DNA of 64,000 nucleotides from Corynebacterium pseudokroppenstedtii (GCF_019754945.1 NZ_JAEUWU010000002.1:248001-312000); one strand, 5' to 3'; shown: positions 34,460-43,419, numbered from the stretch's first letter. The notes: generated by a model from the sequence alone, not told the origin. Translations and numbers: made by a program.

Positions 34460-36880
34460 GTGGTGGCACACCCTAACAGTTTCGGCGAGGAGCTCCTGGA
34501 GAGCATCCGCGCAACATTCCCCCGATCCGAAATCCTGCATACCGAGACTCTCCCGGCGCGCAAAGGGCGGCACGGGGATTGGCCGTCGTGGCTACCCCGG
34601 GATTTCCGCGACCACCTCGCTGACCACAGCATTTCCCGGCCGTGGGCCCACCAGGTGCGCGTCGCCAATGCTCTGTGGGAGGGGCATGACACGGTGGTGG
34701 CCACGGGCACCTCGTCGGGAAAGTCCCTCGGTTACCAGATGCCGATTTTGGCCACTCTTGCTGGGGAAAAGAACGCGACCGCCCTGTATCTCACCCCGAC
34801 GAAGGCGCTCGCGAATGACCAATTGGTTCATGTGGCGGGGATGACACGTGAGGTTGGTTCCCTCCGCGGTGTCAGTATCGGTGGGTACGACGGCGATACT
34901 CCGCCCGAGGCCCGGCGCGCTATTCGGGATAGTGTGCAGTGGGTTTTCACTAATCCGGACATGGTGCAGCTGTCGGTGCTGGGGGCGCATGCGCGGTGGG
35001 GGCGTTTGTTGCGCAACTTGCGGTACATCGTTGTGGATGAGTGTCACGCGTATCGCGGGATGTTTGGCGCCCATGTTTCTCTTGTTTTGCGACGTCTTGA
35101 TCGCCTGGCCAGGGCGTATGGTGCCTCTCCGGTCTTTGTGATGGCTAGTGCGACGGCATCGCGTCCTGCGGTTCATGCGTCTCGGTTGTGTGGTCATGAT
35201 GCTGAGGGGTTCGTGGAGGTCACTGACGACGCTTCTCCCGCTGGGGAGCGGGCGGTGGTGTTGTGGGAGCCGAGTTTCCTTCCCGACGTGGAGGGCGAGC
35301 ATGGGGCGCCTGTGCGCAAGCCCGCGACGCAAGAGGCTGCGGATGTGATGGCGAATCTTGTTGCGCAAGGTGCTCGGACCTTGACGTTTGTGAGGTCGCG
35401 TCGGTCGGCTGAGACGGTAGCTGCCCGGGCGTCGGAGGCCCTTGGACGATTGGGTCGCCCCGAGGATGCTGCGAGGATTGCAGCTTATCGTGCTGGTTAT
35501 CTTGCGGAGGACCGCCGGAAGCTTGAGCATGATTTGGATAATGGCAAGCTGCTGGGTGTTGCGACGACTAACGCGTTGGAGCTCGGGGTAGACATCGGTG
35601 GCTTGGATTGTGTTGTGGCCTGCGGTTATCCGGGGACGATTGCGTCGTTTTGGCAGCAGGCGGGCCGTGCTGGGCGTCGGGGGCAGGGGTCGCTGGTCAC
35701 GCTGATTGCCCGCGATGAGCCGATGGATACGTATCTTGTTCATCACCCCGAGGTGTTGTTGGGGTCGCCGGTGGAGCAAACGGTGTTTAACCCGCACAAT
35801 CCGTATGTGATGGTGCCTCATTTGTACTGCGCGGCGGTGGAACGTCCGCTGACCGATGAGGAAATCGACCAGTGGGGTGCGTGGTCGAGTGCTGAGTATT
35901 TGCGCGACGCTGGCCTGTTGCGCCGGCGACGGCGTGGTTGGTTTGCGGTGGAGAGGCCGATTGAGGCGTTGAGCGCGCCGGATGATGCTTCGGCCCGTGG
36001 GGCTGAGGCAGCTGGCTTGGGTGCTCTTCTTCCTCCCAATATTTCCCCGGTTAACGCGCATTCGGTGGTGAGTATCCGCGGCGACGATGGTGGTGATGTC
36101 GCCATTGTGGAGGGCGATACCGGCCGGCTGGTGGGCGTGATCGATCAGGGCCGGGCCATGAGTCAGACGCACACCGGCGCTGTCTATCTGCACCAGGGCG
36201 ATAGTTATGTCGTGGATGACCTCAGTGTGGACGATGGCCTGGCCCTGGTTCACCGCGAGGCTCCTGCGTGGACAACCTGGGCTCGGGAAAACACCGACAT
36301 TCGCGTTCTTTCTACTCTTTCTTCCCACGAGTTGGGCGATGGCGTGTGGTTGGCCTTTGTGGAGGTTGAGGTCACTCACCAGGTTGTTGACTACATGCGG
36401 CGGATGCCTAGTGGCGAGGTCCTCGATGTCGTATCTCTTGATCTTCCTGAACAAACATTGACGACGACGGCCGTTGCGTACACGGTGGAGCCCTCCACCC
36501 TTCGCCAGTGGGGTGTGGAGGAGCGGGACTGGCCGGGCTCGTTGCATGCCGCTGAGCACGCTGCCATCGGAATGTTGCCTTTGATCGCGACGTGTGACCG
36601 GTGGGACATCGGCGGCGTGTCCACTGCGCTGCACCAAGACACTGGCTTGCCGACGGTGTTCGTGTACGACGGGTACCCGGGCGGGGCGGGTTTCGCCGAG
36701 TGCGGTTACCGACGCTTCCACGAGTGGATTACAGCAACAGCGGAGGCTGTCGCCCATTGCGAGTGTGAAAATGGGTGTCCTTCCTGCGTTCAGTCGCCCA
36801 AATGTGGGAATGGGAATGAGCCTTTGGATAAAGCCGGCTCTGTGCGGGTGCTCCGAGGATTGGAATCGCTGGGTAAGTGA
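34460..36880 (+). CDS. DEAH-box helicase of the helicase/secretion neighbourhood
   Basis: 806 residues from GTG. Superfamily 2 helicase: Q-motif region WAHQVRVANAL, Walker A ATGTSSGKSL, Walker B VVDECHAY (DECH), motif III ASATAS, then motif V TNALELGVDIGGLD and motif VI QQAGRAGRRGQGS. The C-terminus has a DUF1998-type metal-binding region with four Cys (CECENGCPSCVQSPKCGNG), as in MrfA/YprA-type repair helicases. The family is conserved beside Tad-type secretion genes in actinobacteria, though no physical link is known to me. By analogy with MrfA it may act in DNA repair. Confidence 0.92.
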   Translation: MVAHPNSFGEELLESIRATFPRSEILHTETLPARKGRHGDWPSWLPRDFRDHLADHSISRPWAHQVRVANALWEGHDTVVATGTSSGKSLGYQMPILATLAGEKNATALYLTPTKALANDQLVHVAGMTREVGSLRGVSIGGYDGDTPPEARRAIRDSVQWVFTNPDMVQLSVLGAHARWGRLLRNLRYIVVDECHAYRGMFGAHVSLVLRRLDRLARAYGASPVFVMASATASRPAVHASRLCGHDAEGFVEVTDDASPAGERAVVLWEPSFLPDVEGEHGAPVRKPATQEAADVMANLVAQGARTLTFVRSRRSAETVAARASEALGRLGRPEDAARIAAYRAGYLAEDRRKLEHDLDNGKLLGVATTNALELGVDIGGLDCVVACGYPGTIASFWQQAGRAGRRGQGSLVTLIARDEPMDTYLVHHPEVLLGSPVEQTVFNPHNPYVMVPHLYCAAVERPLTDEEIDQWGAWSSAEYLRDAGLLRRRRRGWFAVERPIEALSAPDDASARGAEAAGLGALLPPNISPVNAHSVVSIRGDDGGDVAIVEGDTGRLVGVIDQGRAMSQTHTGAVYLHQGDSYVVDDLSVDDGLALVHREAPAWTTWARENTDIRVLSTLSSHELGDGVWLAFVEVEVTHQVVDYMRRMPSGEVLDVVSLDLPEQTLTTTAVAYTVEPSTLRQWGVEERDWPGSLHAAEHAAIGMLPLIATCDRWDIGGVSTALHQDTGLPTVFVYDGYPGGAGFAECGYRRFHEWITATAEAVAHCECENGCPSCVQSPKCGNGNEPLDKAGSVRVLRGLESLGK

Positions 36881-36971
36881 GGCGGTGGGGGTGAGCGTGT
36901 GAGCGAGAGCCGATGAGCGGAAGCCGGTGAGTATGCGCCTTACCGCGTCCCTGCTTCTACGGACATCCTGT

Positions 36972-37469
36972 TCATGCTGGCCCGGCGCGGGCACTCGCGC
37001 TGGCCGTGAATAGTGAGTGCGCTCCCGATACCTCGACAGACACGATGACGTCTTCCACCTCAAGCGTGCATGAACGCAGCGAGGCGTCATTTTCTGCGGC
37101 GACCTGCTTGGCCAATGCACAGGCCCCAGAGGACTCTGACGTTGCAGCAACCGCGGACGGCGTTGACGTTGTGCTCGCCGTCGAGAACTCGGGTGTCACG
37201 TTATCCGGGCCGGGACTCGGTGCCGCGTCTTCCGACCCGGCGTTTATAGGCACCGTGGAGGCAATGGCGTGGTCACCGTCGGCAATGGTTTCTTGTAGTG
37301 CGTACGCCGCTGCGAGTGCAGACAAATCCGCTGCTCTATCCGCTTTTCTGGAGTCGACTACCTTAGCCCCAACGGCGACCAGCGTTCCGAAAACACCAAT
37401 GACCACTGTGCACACCATCGCTCCCACAACGGTCATCGACCCCCGGCACCAGAATTCACGTGTGCCCAC
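36972..37469 (-). CDS. TadE-like membrane protein (second)
   Basis: 165 residues from the GTG at 37469, which has GGAGGGGGA eight bases upstream; the ATG six codons earlier lacks a ribosome site. One N-terminal membrane helix (SMTVVGAMVCTVVIGVFGTL), followed by KADRAADLSALAAAYALQ, the typical pattern of the actinobacterial TadE-like protein of the helicase/secretion neighbourhood. The middle is Ser/Ala/Thr-rich and poorly conserved. It is the last gene of the Tad cluster, meeting the helicase gene tail to tail. Probably a minor pseudopilin or a pilus-associated membrane protein. Confidence 0.75.
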   Translation of the reverse strand: MGTREFWCRGSMTVVGAMVCTVVIGVFGTLVAVGAKVVDSRKADRAADLSALAAAYALQETIADGDHAIASTVPINAGSEDAAPSPGPDNVTPEFSTASTTSTPSAVAATSESSGACALAKQVAAENDASLRSCTLEVEDVIVSVEVSGAHSLFTASASARAGPA

Positions 37470-37569
37470 GGTGCGTTCCCCCTCCATATTGTGTCTGTTG
37501 TTACGGCACTAGTCATTCGTACCCACGTATCTAGCGCGCACGTATCGCAATCAGTTGGACTTAACCGGA

Positions 37570-38049
37570 TCAATCAGCGTCGCTTGAACTTCCGATGCTC
37601 TCTTCGTTCACGGCCACCGACGTCGACTCCGCATCTTTCAGCGGGTTCTTCACTGTCACCGTTACTTTCACGAAGCCGGGCTGACCTCCCGCGCCGGGAG
37701 TTGTCGTCACCGTCATGGTCGAGTTTTTCACTGCGCTAGCCAGGTGTTTCTCGACTTCAGAGCGGTTTTCTCCTCGTGCGATCGCGCGCGCCGCGTTGGC
37801 CGACGCCTCCGTTGCGACCACCTGATTCGCCACCGCCATAACCCCCACAATGACCATTCCCACGACGACTAGCACCATGGAGATCGCGCACGCGGCTTCG
37901 ATAGTGACGCTTCCCCTCGCCCACCACGACGCCGTGGCGGTGGGTTGAGGAGCGTCAGAATCGGGCTCGTTGTTCTCCACGATGCACGGGCCGGAGGAGA
38001 CCGGCATGATGTCGTCGGTCAACCGCGAGCTTATTGATGCCCGGTTCAC
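37570..38049 (-). CDS. TadE-like pseudopilin
   Basis: A GTG at 38049 overlaps the stop of the preceding pilin gene as GTGA, giving 159 residues; a later ATG at 38007 is the alternative. The central GSVTIEAACAISMVLVVVGM is a TadE signature: a Gly before a hydrophobic helix with Glu at +5, matching prepilin peptidase cleavage. Downstream is NQVVATEASANAARAIARGE, the usual amphipathic stretch. It would be a minor pilin of the Tad (tight adherence) system, placed in the membrane and processed before assembly. Confidence 0.82.
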   Translation of the reverse strand: MNRASISSRLTDDIMPVSSGPCIVENNEPDSDAPQPTATASWWARGSVTIEAACAISMVLVVVGMVIVGVMAVANQVVATEASANAARAIARGENRSEVEKHLASAVKNSTMTVTTTPGAGGQPGFVKVTVTVKNPLKDAESTSVAVNEESIGSSSDAD

Positions 38050-38426
38050 TTCTTTTTGCTGTTCAGAGCAGCTTCGATGATTCCTTTGAGGGCATTTTCT
38101 ACCTCGCCGCCTGAGACGATGACGTAGAGCAGCCCGGCAAATGCGGCCGCAGCTACACATACCAAGGCGTATTCCAAGGTGGCCATACCGCGCTCGTTGA
38201 ACAGCGCCGCGCGGGCCCGGTCCCACCACCTCATGGGCGAGGACTCGGGCTCGTCCGCGATATCCGAGATAGAGATGTCATCCGAAGGAGAATCGACGGA
38301 TCGCGAAGAGAGTTGAAGGGCAGTGGCCTCTGGTGTGTGCTGCTCAGCGTGTGGCGATTCTGTATCTGCCGGTAGTTCAGCAATCTGGTTGGTGGATACT
38401 GCGTGGGTAGTTACTGCACAAGTCAT
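38046..38426 (-). CDS. Flp-type pilin, DUF4244 family
   Basis: 126 residues from the ATG at 38426 with AAAGGA upstream. The long acidic leader (rich in Ser, Asp, Glu) ends in NERG, then MATLEYALVCVAAAAFAGLL, which has the class IV prepilin pattern: Gly before the cut, Glu at position 5 of the mature part. The mature pilin would be only about 50 residues and ends in NSKKK. The unusually long propeptide of some 75 residues sets it apart from classic Flp pilins. It is the probable main subunit of the pili made by this cluster. Confidence 0.85.
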   Translation of the reverse strand: MTCAVTTHAVSTNQIAELPADTESPHAEQHTPEATALQLSSRSVDSPSDDISISDIADEPESSPMRWWDRARAALFNERGMATLEYALVCVAAAAFAGLLYVIVSGGEVENALKGIIEAALNSKKK

Positions 38427-38594
38427 AATGAGTCCTTTCGAAAAGATGGCGAATTCCAGGCCGCACCCCAACAGTGAGACCTAAAACGCCAGGTCAATAA
38501 ATATGGAGAGATAAAACCGAGGAGAACCAGCAAGCGGAATACTGCGGTGGTCCACGACCACCCATCGGCCTCTGAATCATGAAACTCCCCGTCG

Positions 38595-39071
38595 TCATGA
38601 CAACCCCGATAGCAATCCGATAGCGATAGGAACTAGCCCCACCGCTATAAAGGCCGGAAGGAAACAGAAACTCAACGGCAACGCCACATACACGCTGGCT
38701 TTCTCGGCCTCCGCCACCGCCTGGTCCGTCGCCCGATGCCGCATATGCATCGACAACGCACCGATATCGGCTGCTAACCGGGCACCCGAGCGGGCACTCC
38801 GACGCGCACGCCGAACAAAATCGCCGAGCACCTCATTCTCGGCGCACAATGCCCACGCGATGTCGGAATCCACCCCCATCGCCAACCGGTTCGCCGTGCC
38901 CTTCCAGACGTCAACAAATTGGGACCCGCCACTATCGGCAACCGCCCCCACCGCTGCGCCTACCGGAAGGCCACACGACAAACACGCTTTCACCAGGTCC
39001 AAATCAGCGGCCGCATTCAACATGGCCCCCGCACGCCCCGCACTCCCGACGTTCTTCTTCACCGCAGTCAT
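38595..39071 (-). CDS. tadC: TadC-like inner-membrane pilus assembly protein
   Basis: 158 residues; its ATG overlaps the stop of the preceding tadB gene as ATGA. It is a short type II secretion F domain: a helical cytoplasmic part (LDLVKACLSCGLPVGAAVGA ... SARSGARLAADIGAL) and two C-terminal membrane helices (SVYVALPLSFCFLPAFIAVG, VPIAIGLLSGLS). Together with TadB it should form the membrane platform for pilus assembly. It is shorter than the proteobacterial TadC, as usual in actinobacteria. A 170-base gap separates it from the pilin gene downstream. Confidence 0.85.
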   Translation of the reverse strand: MTAVKKNVGSAGRAGAMLNAAADLDLVKACLSCGLPVGAAVGAVADSGGSQFVDVWKGTANRLAMGVDSDIAWALCAENEVLGDFVRRARRSARSGARLAADIGALSMHMRHRATDQAVAEAEKASVYVALPLSFCFLPAFIAVGLVPIAIGLLSGLS

Positions 39072-39718
39072 ACCGCCACCGCCTTCGCCATGAGCGCGCG
39101 AGACCACTCCAGCCCTATGACCTCCAAAACAACCCCCACCAGGAGCAACAGGCCGCCGAGCTGCGTCGTCAATAAAAACTGAATGGAGCCTGCACCCATG
39201 GACTGACCCATCGCCACTCCAACGAGGGGCAGAAACATCAGCACGCGAGTCGACGCTCGAGGGCCCGCCAACGAGGCCTCGGTCCGCTCCTGGTGATGGA
39301 GCTTCGCCTGGAGATCTGCGGCCGTGGCCTGCATGACCTCCGCCAAAGGCACGCCAGTGCGGTGCGACACCAGCCACGCTCGGGCGATCGCCTGGCGCCC
39401 CACCTGATCCGGCTCGCAGGACCACGTGCTCAACGGAGCACAAGGAGCGCCCAACCAGGCACAATGGTTCACCATCGTGCGAAGCTGGCGAGCGACCTGG
39501 CCTTCCATGTCGTCCGCGCCGTCCATTTCGTCGGCAACGTGACGAACCGCTACCAAGGGGCTTGCACCGGCCAGGAGCTCACTCGCGATCATGCTGCTGG
39601 CCTGCGCCCACTGAGCTATTACTTGGCGTTGGTTAATGCGAACCTGCTTATCGCTGCGGGCTCGCTGGCCCTCCACCACCGCGATCACACACGACAGCGG
39701 GACACCCACCGGGATCAT
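39068..39718 (-). CDS. tadB: TadB-like inner-membrane pilus assembly protein
   Basis: 216 residues from an ATG that overlaps the tadA stop (ATGA). It has the GspF-like cytoplasmic domain (MIASELLAGASPLVAVRHVA ... HRTGVPLAEVMQATAADL) followed by membrane helices (RVLMFLPLVGVAMGQSMGAG and QLGGLLLLVGVVLEVIGLEW). Partner of TadC in the pilus platform. The four-base overlaps along cpaE, tadA, tadB and tadC indicate one tightly coupled operon. Confidence 0.87.
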   Translation of the reverse strand: MIPVGVPLSCVIAVVEGQRARSDKQVRINQRQVIAQWAQASSMIASELLAGASPLVAVRHVADEMDGADDMEGQVARQLRTMVNHCAWLGAPCAPLSTWSCEPDQVGRQAIARAWLVSHRTGVPLAEVMQATAADLQAKLHHQERTEASLAGPRASTRVLMFLPLVGVAMGQSMGAGSIQFLLTTQLGGLLLLVGVVLEVIGLEWSRALMAKAVAV

Positions 39719-41037
39719 CGCGCACCACCTCGCACAACGCGCTCCCACAATGGCCATGCATCGGTGCGGCCACCATCCGCCGCCCACACCATCACCACTC
39801 CAGACGATGAAATGCCTGGATACAGCGGTTGTTCGTCGTTCCCCTTCCCGTCGGTTAAGGACGAATTCATCCCTACTGGCGGAACCACTCCCACACTCGC
39901 GAGACGACGCGACGAGGCCCGCTCAACGTGGACAACAACCCGAATCGCGGCGCGGAATTGCGTTTTCACCGACTCCGGAGACATCCCCGCCATCGCACCC
40001 AGCGCCTCGCACCGCGCCGGGATTTCCTCCGGCCCGTTCGCGTGAATAGTTCCGCAACCCCCGTCGTGACCAGTGTTTAAAGCCGCGAAAAGTTCCTGAA
40101 TCTCGGCACCACGGATTTCACCCACCACGATCCGATCCGGCCTCATCCGCAGCGTCTGCTTCACCACGTCGCGCAACGTGATCTCCCCCTGCCCTTCCAC
40201 ATTGGGCGGAGTCGTCGTCAACGCGACAACATGCGGGTGCCGGGGGTGCAGCTCACGAGTGTCCTCCACGCATACGATCCGCTCGTCCGGCGACACCTCC
40301 GCAAGCAGGGCGGACAGCAGCGTCGTCTTGCCCGCGCCCGTCCCACCGGACACCACAAACGCCTGACGGCTGCGCACCAACGAGCGCAACTCGTCAGCCA
40401 TTTCGGGCGGCACGCTGCCACTGCGAACAAGATCATCAAGGCTGGTCGACGCCGTCCCCAGCACGCGCAACGACAAACACGGGTACTCGACGACAGGCGG
40501 TAGCACAGCGTGAACACGAACACTCCCGCCGGCAGAGTCGCGTCGATAAAAACCGTCCGCATATGGCGACGCGTCATCCAAGCGATGCCCACATGCAGCA
40601 GCTAACCGAACGGCTGTCGCCCGCACGTGGTCGTCGTCGCGGAAGGGAGAATCCACCCGACACAAACCGGCTGGGCCATCAACCCACACTTCCGAAGCCC
40701 CATTGACCAGCACGTCAGTCACATCCGGCAGATCCAGCAGCGGCTCCACGGGTCCGGCACCGTGGATCTCTTCACGAATCCGACGAACTTCTTGCACGAC
40801 GCCCGACATCCCGATGCCGGGATATTCCGCCCGTACCGCTGCGGCAATTGCCGACGTGGACGTATCGCCATTGCCCTGCGCAAGCCTCATGCGGATTCGG
40901 TCGCTCACTGCCCCCGCTTGCGCCGGGCCCCCTGCCTGCGCCTGGGTTACTGCCGGCGCCGAAGCGTCGTCGGTATGGGCGGTCGAATTATCAGTGCCCG
41001 AATGACACGCCTGCACAAAACTCCGAACCCTGCTCAT
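39715..41037 (-). CDS. tadA: TadA/CpaF-type secretion ATPase
   Basis: 440 residues from the ATG at 41037, overlapping the cpaE stop as ATGA. A type II/IV secretion ATPase of the helicase/secretion-neighbourhood group. Seen: Walker A VVSGGTGAGKTTLL, the Asp box CVEDTRELHPRHPH, then RMRPDRIVVGEIRG (Walker B-like) and the His box GHDGGCGTIHAN. It powers pilin assembly at the membrane. All catalytic boxes are intact, so the system is likely functional. Confidence 0.94.
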   Translation of the reverse strand: MSRVRSFVQACHSGTDNSTAHTDDASAPAVTQAQAGGPAQAGAVSDRIRMRLAQGNGDTSTSAIAAAVRAEYPGIGMSGVVQEVRRIREEIHGAGPVEPLLDLPDVTDVLVNGASEVWVDGPAGLCRVDSPFRDDDHVRATAVRLAAACGHRLDDASPYADGFYRRDSAGGSVRVHAVLPPVVEYPCLSLRVLGTASTSLDDLVRSGSVPPEMADELRSLVRSRQAFVVSGGTGAGKTTLLSALLAEVSPDERIVCVEDTRELHPRHPHVVALTTTPPNVEGQGEITLRDVVKQTLRMRPDRIVVGEIRGAEIQELFAALNTGHDGGCGTIHANGPEEIPARCEALGAMAGMSPESVKTQFRAAIRVVVHVERASSRRLASVGVVPPVGMNSSLTDGKGNDEQPLYPGISSSGVVMVWAADGGRTDAWPLWERVVRGGAR

Positions 41038-42188
41038 GCTGCTAGCTCCCCCATGCTCGCGGCACGGCTCTGAGCACTGCTCATGGCGCACTCGTCGACC
41101 GGCAACGATGGCATGCTGTTCTTTATGTAGCCGTCCGCGATCTCACGTAACCCGGACACCATGCGCGCGAAACTCGACCGCCCACACAGCCGAAGGCCCG
41201 ATTCCTCGATTTCCTTCGCGATCTTTTTCTCGGACGTGAACTCAGCCACCACCGGCATCGACGTCACGGATTCAACGTCTTTGGCCCCAACCGACGAGAC
41301 CGCCTCATGCTTCACCACAGCCACCGGGTCCGCACCGCCCTGACGCGCCGCCCTCGACCACCGCACCGCACCGCCTAAACCACGCAATGTCGCAGGAACG
41401 ACTACAAAAACGCAATCGCAGCCAGTGAAGCCCGATGCCTCCCACCACATCGCCCCCGACACATCAACCACCACCGATAAGCCCTCACGAGCGAGCGAAC
41501 CGGCCACCCGCTGCACCAATGCCCCTCGCTGATTCCACTCCACGGCCGTCGGAGTACCGCGCCCCACCGACAACACACCCACGCCCTCTGGGGTCGCGGG
41601 GATATTCGCCGCCACCGCACGCCCGTCAACCCCACCGTTTTCCCACCCTCGCACGCTCACGTCACCCCACCTCATGCCCGGCTCACTTTCCACGCCGAGG
41701 AGGACATCGTCCGCGCCGGACACACAATTCGCGTCCACCACCACAGACCCACGCCCTGATCGAGCCCATGACAACGCCAGACCGGCCGCAACAGTGCTCC
41801 CACCTGCGCCACCGACAGCAGAAACGACCGCTATGCAACCGCCCGATACAGCACCTCGGGAGCATCGCGTCGACAATGCTTCCACCAAGTCGCCCGACCG
41901 TGCAGGCAACACCATGACGTCCTCGGCACCCACCTGGACCCCGCGCTCCCAAGGCGGAGTGCCCGCGCACACCACGAACATGCCGCGCCGGGGAGGGAGC
42001 GATAATGACGACACCTCGTCCAGGCCCCCGCAATCGGCCACCACGGCGTCGGCACTGCGCCACCGGGACGCCAACGCTGCATCCATCAGACCGTCGATAA
42101 GCGAAAATCCCAGAACAGCCGCACATTGTTCGACTTCTGATAACAAGTGGGGGTCCGCCACCAGGGACACAATTTCTTTCGAGGACAT
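41034..42188 (-). CDS. CpaE/TadZ-like MinD-family protein
   Basis: 384 residues. An N-terminal receiver-like part (VADPHLLSEVEQCAAVLGF) is followed from about residue 140 by a MinD/ParA-like ATPase fold. The deviant Walker loop reads SAVGGAGGSTVAAGLALSWA and lacks both Lys of a standard ParA loop, as in other actinobacterial CpaE homologues; then VVVDANCVSGADDVLLG. In Tad systems TadZ positions the assembly machine in the cell. It is the first gene of the operon, and two perfect DnaA boxes lie about 65-90 bases upstream of its ATG. Confidence 0.85.
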   Translation of the reverse strand: MSSKEIVSLVADPHLLSEVEQCAAVLGFSLIDGLMDAALASRWRSADAVVADCGGLDEVSSLSLPPRRGMFVVCAGTPPWERGVQVGAEDVMVLPARSGDLVEALSTRCSRGAVSGGCIAVVSAVGGAGGSTVAAGLALSWARSGRGSVVVDANCVSGADDVLLGVESEPGMRWGDVSVRGWENGGVDGRAVAANIPATPEGVGVLSVGRGTPTAVEWNQRGALVQRVAGSLAREGLSVVVDVSGAMWWEASGFTGCDCVFVVVPATLRGLGGAVRWSRAARQGGADPVAVVKHEAVSSVGAKDVESVTSMPVVAEFTSEKKIAKEIEESGLRLCGRSSFARMVSGLREIADGYIKNSMPSLPVDECAMSSAQSRAASMGELAA

Positions 42189-42252
42189 GGCGCCATCGTG
42201 GCAAAAACCGGCGGCAGATCGTGCCGAAAAAGTGGCGGCACATCGGCCTCAT

Positions 42253-42276
42253 TGTGGATAAAAAAAGTTATCCACA
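42253..42276. promoter_or_regulatory. Pair of inverted perfect DnaA boxes
   Basis: TGTGGATAA (42253-42261) and TTATCCACA (42268-42276) are the same perfect nine-base DnaA box in opposite directions, six bases apart. They lie between the 6C-type RNA and the Tad operon, in the likely promoter region of the latter. No further copies are near, so this is not an origin. Confidence 0.7.
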
Positions 42277-42362
42277 GGTTTCAGGCGCACACAACAGAGC
42301 ACCGGTTCAACTTGGAACAGTGGCCTTTAGGGATGCCGAGCAACCGCCTACAGATATAGAGC

Positions 42363-42425
42363 GACGGCCCGCATCAGGGGGGGATCGATGCGGGCCGTCT
42401 TACCCGGCTCGGGGGGATGGCCGGG
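42363..42425 (-). ncRNA. 6C-type small RNA (core hairpins)
   Basis: On the minus strand two successive stem-loops each carry an 11-base loop with a run of C. The first (42403-42425) has stem CCCGGC/GCCGGG and loop CATCCCCCCGA. The second (42363-42399) has a perfect 13-bp stem and loop GATCCCCCCCT. This is the defining form of the actinobacterial 6C RNA. In M. tuberculosis the 6C RNA (B11) lies beside the cpaE-like gene Rv3660c, the same place as here; in C. glutamicum it has been linked to the SOS response and cell division. The transcript probably begins upstream, near 42470 or beyond; I could not fix its 5' end. Confidence 0.85.
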
Positions 42426-42432
42426 GCGGGCC

Positions 42433-42823
42433 ACGCTCCTCACCCTTCAAGGGAGGGGGGCCTGCGCCAACAATTTTGGCACATCAAAGGCGCAGAATGC
42501 AACACCTTTTCTAAATACCCCCGCTCTGATGCGGAAAATCGCGCTCACCACTGACAATGCCCCCGTTTACCCTCCACCCGGACATGAAGAAAACAATGGC
42601 CACCCCTGTCTGGAAATTCGTCCCCACAGCCGTCGAATTAAACAATGCCCGTTTCCTCAGTCACTATTGCCGTAATCCACCCCCGTTAGAGCTATTAAAT
42701 CTCTTAACAAGCCCAACAATGTACAAACTTTTCTGTCCAGGATTTCTTAATACGGCCTCAATCGCTATTTTCCCTAGCGCATGGCACAATTAGGTGAGAA
42801 AGTTTTGATTTCCCCATGTTTTA
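42433..42823. other. Spacer between the 6C RNA and the holin-like gene
   Basis: About 390 bases without a credible gene. It should contain the 6C RNA promoter on the minus strand and the promoter of the membrane protein gene on the plus strand. An AT-rich stretch at 42690-42800 fits the latter. Confidence 0.4.
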
Positions 42824-42841
42824 ATGCGCAGGAGGATGCCC

Positions 42842-43366
42842 GTGAGCTCCACGAACAAAAATGGCTTGTACACCGATAGCTCAAACTCGGTTTTCCCCGA
42901 GGTAGGTAGCATCCCTCTCCGCGATGCGGATACTCACGCAGCAGGTCAAGGCAGCATTAATCGCCTGGTCAAGGACGCGTCCGGCCAGATCACTACCCTC
43001 GTTCGCACCGAGATTGAGCTCGCCAAAGCGGAGCTCACCCAGTCGGTGAAGAAGGGCGCCATTGGTGGAGCGATGTTCGCCGTGGCCGGCATTATCGCTT
43101 TCTTCAGCGCGTTCTTCCTCTTCTTCACCCTGGCAGAAGTGCTTGACATCTGGCTCTACCGCTGGGCAGCATTCGCCATCGTCTTCGCCGGAATGCTCCT
43201 ACTCGCAGGCATTTTCGCGCTCATCGGGCTCAAGCAAGTCAAGCAGGTGAAGAAGCCAGAAGCGACCATCGATTCCTTCGGCAAAATCCCCGAGGTCGTC
43301 CCTAGCGGTTCATCCAAGACCGCGAGCTCGAAGAACGTCGAAACTGCTGAAGGTCTCTACAGCTAA
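42842..43366 (+). CDS. Phage-holin-like small membrane protein (Rv3669-like)
   Basis: 174 residues from the GTG at 42842: AGGAGG lies six bases upstream, whereas the nearby ATG would touch it. The protein has an amphipathic part with repeated charged residues (RLVKDASGQITTLVRTEIEL AKAELTQSVKKG) and two membrane helices (GGAMFAVAGIIAFFSAFFLF, AAFAIVFAGMLLLAGIFALI). This is the architecture of the actinobacterial 'phage holin family' proteins, which are ordinary chromosomal genes, not phage lysis genes. It occurs at this place in mycobacteria too. Role unknown, perhaps in membrane organisation. Confidence 0.8.
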   Translation: MSSTNKNGLYTDSSNSVFPEVGSIPLRDADTHAAGQGSINRLVKDASGQITTLVRTEIELAKAELTQSVKKGAIGGAMFAVAGIIAFFSAFFLFFTLAEVLDIWLYRWAAFAIVFAGMLLLAGIFALIGLKQVKQVKKPEATIDSFGKIPEVVPSGSSKTASSKNVETAEGLYS

Positions 43367-43419
43367 ACGCTAGAAACACTCAGCACCGACGTGGGTTCAG
43401 CCACGTCGACACCACACCA

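Noticed and set aside
34592-37150. An 852-codon open frame opposite the helicase gene
   Set aside because: It mirrors a high-GC helicase gene and extends over the next one. Its translation is Arg/His/Pro-rich with no family motif, typical of antisense frames in GC-rich DNA.
42253-42276. Replication origin
   Set aside because: Only two DnaA boxes, no dnaA, dnaN or parAB genes nearby and no long AT-rich unwinding region directly beside them.
42842-43366. Prophage evidence from the holin-like protein
   Set aside because: The family is a chromosomal actinobacterial membrane protein kept at this locus; no other phage gene is near.
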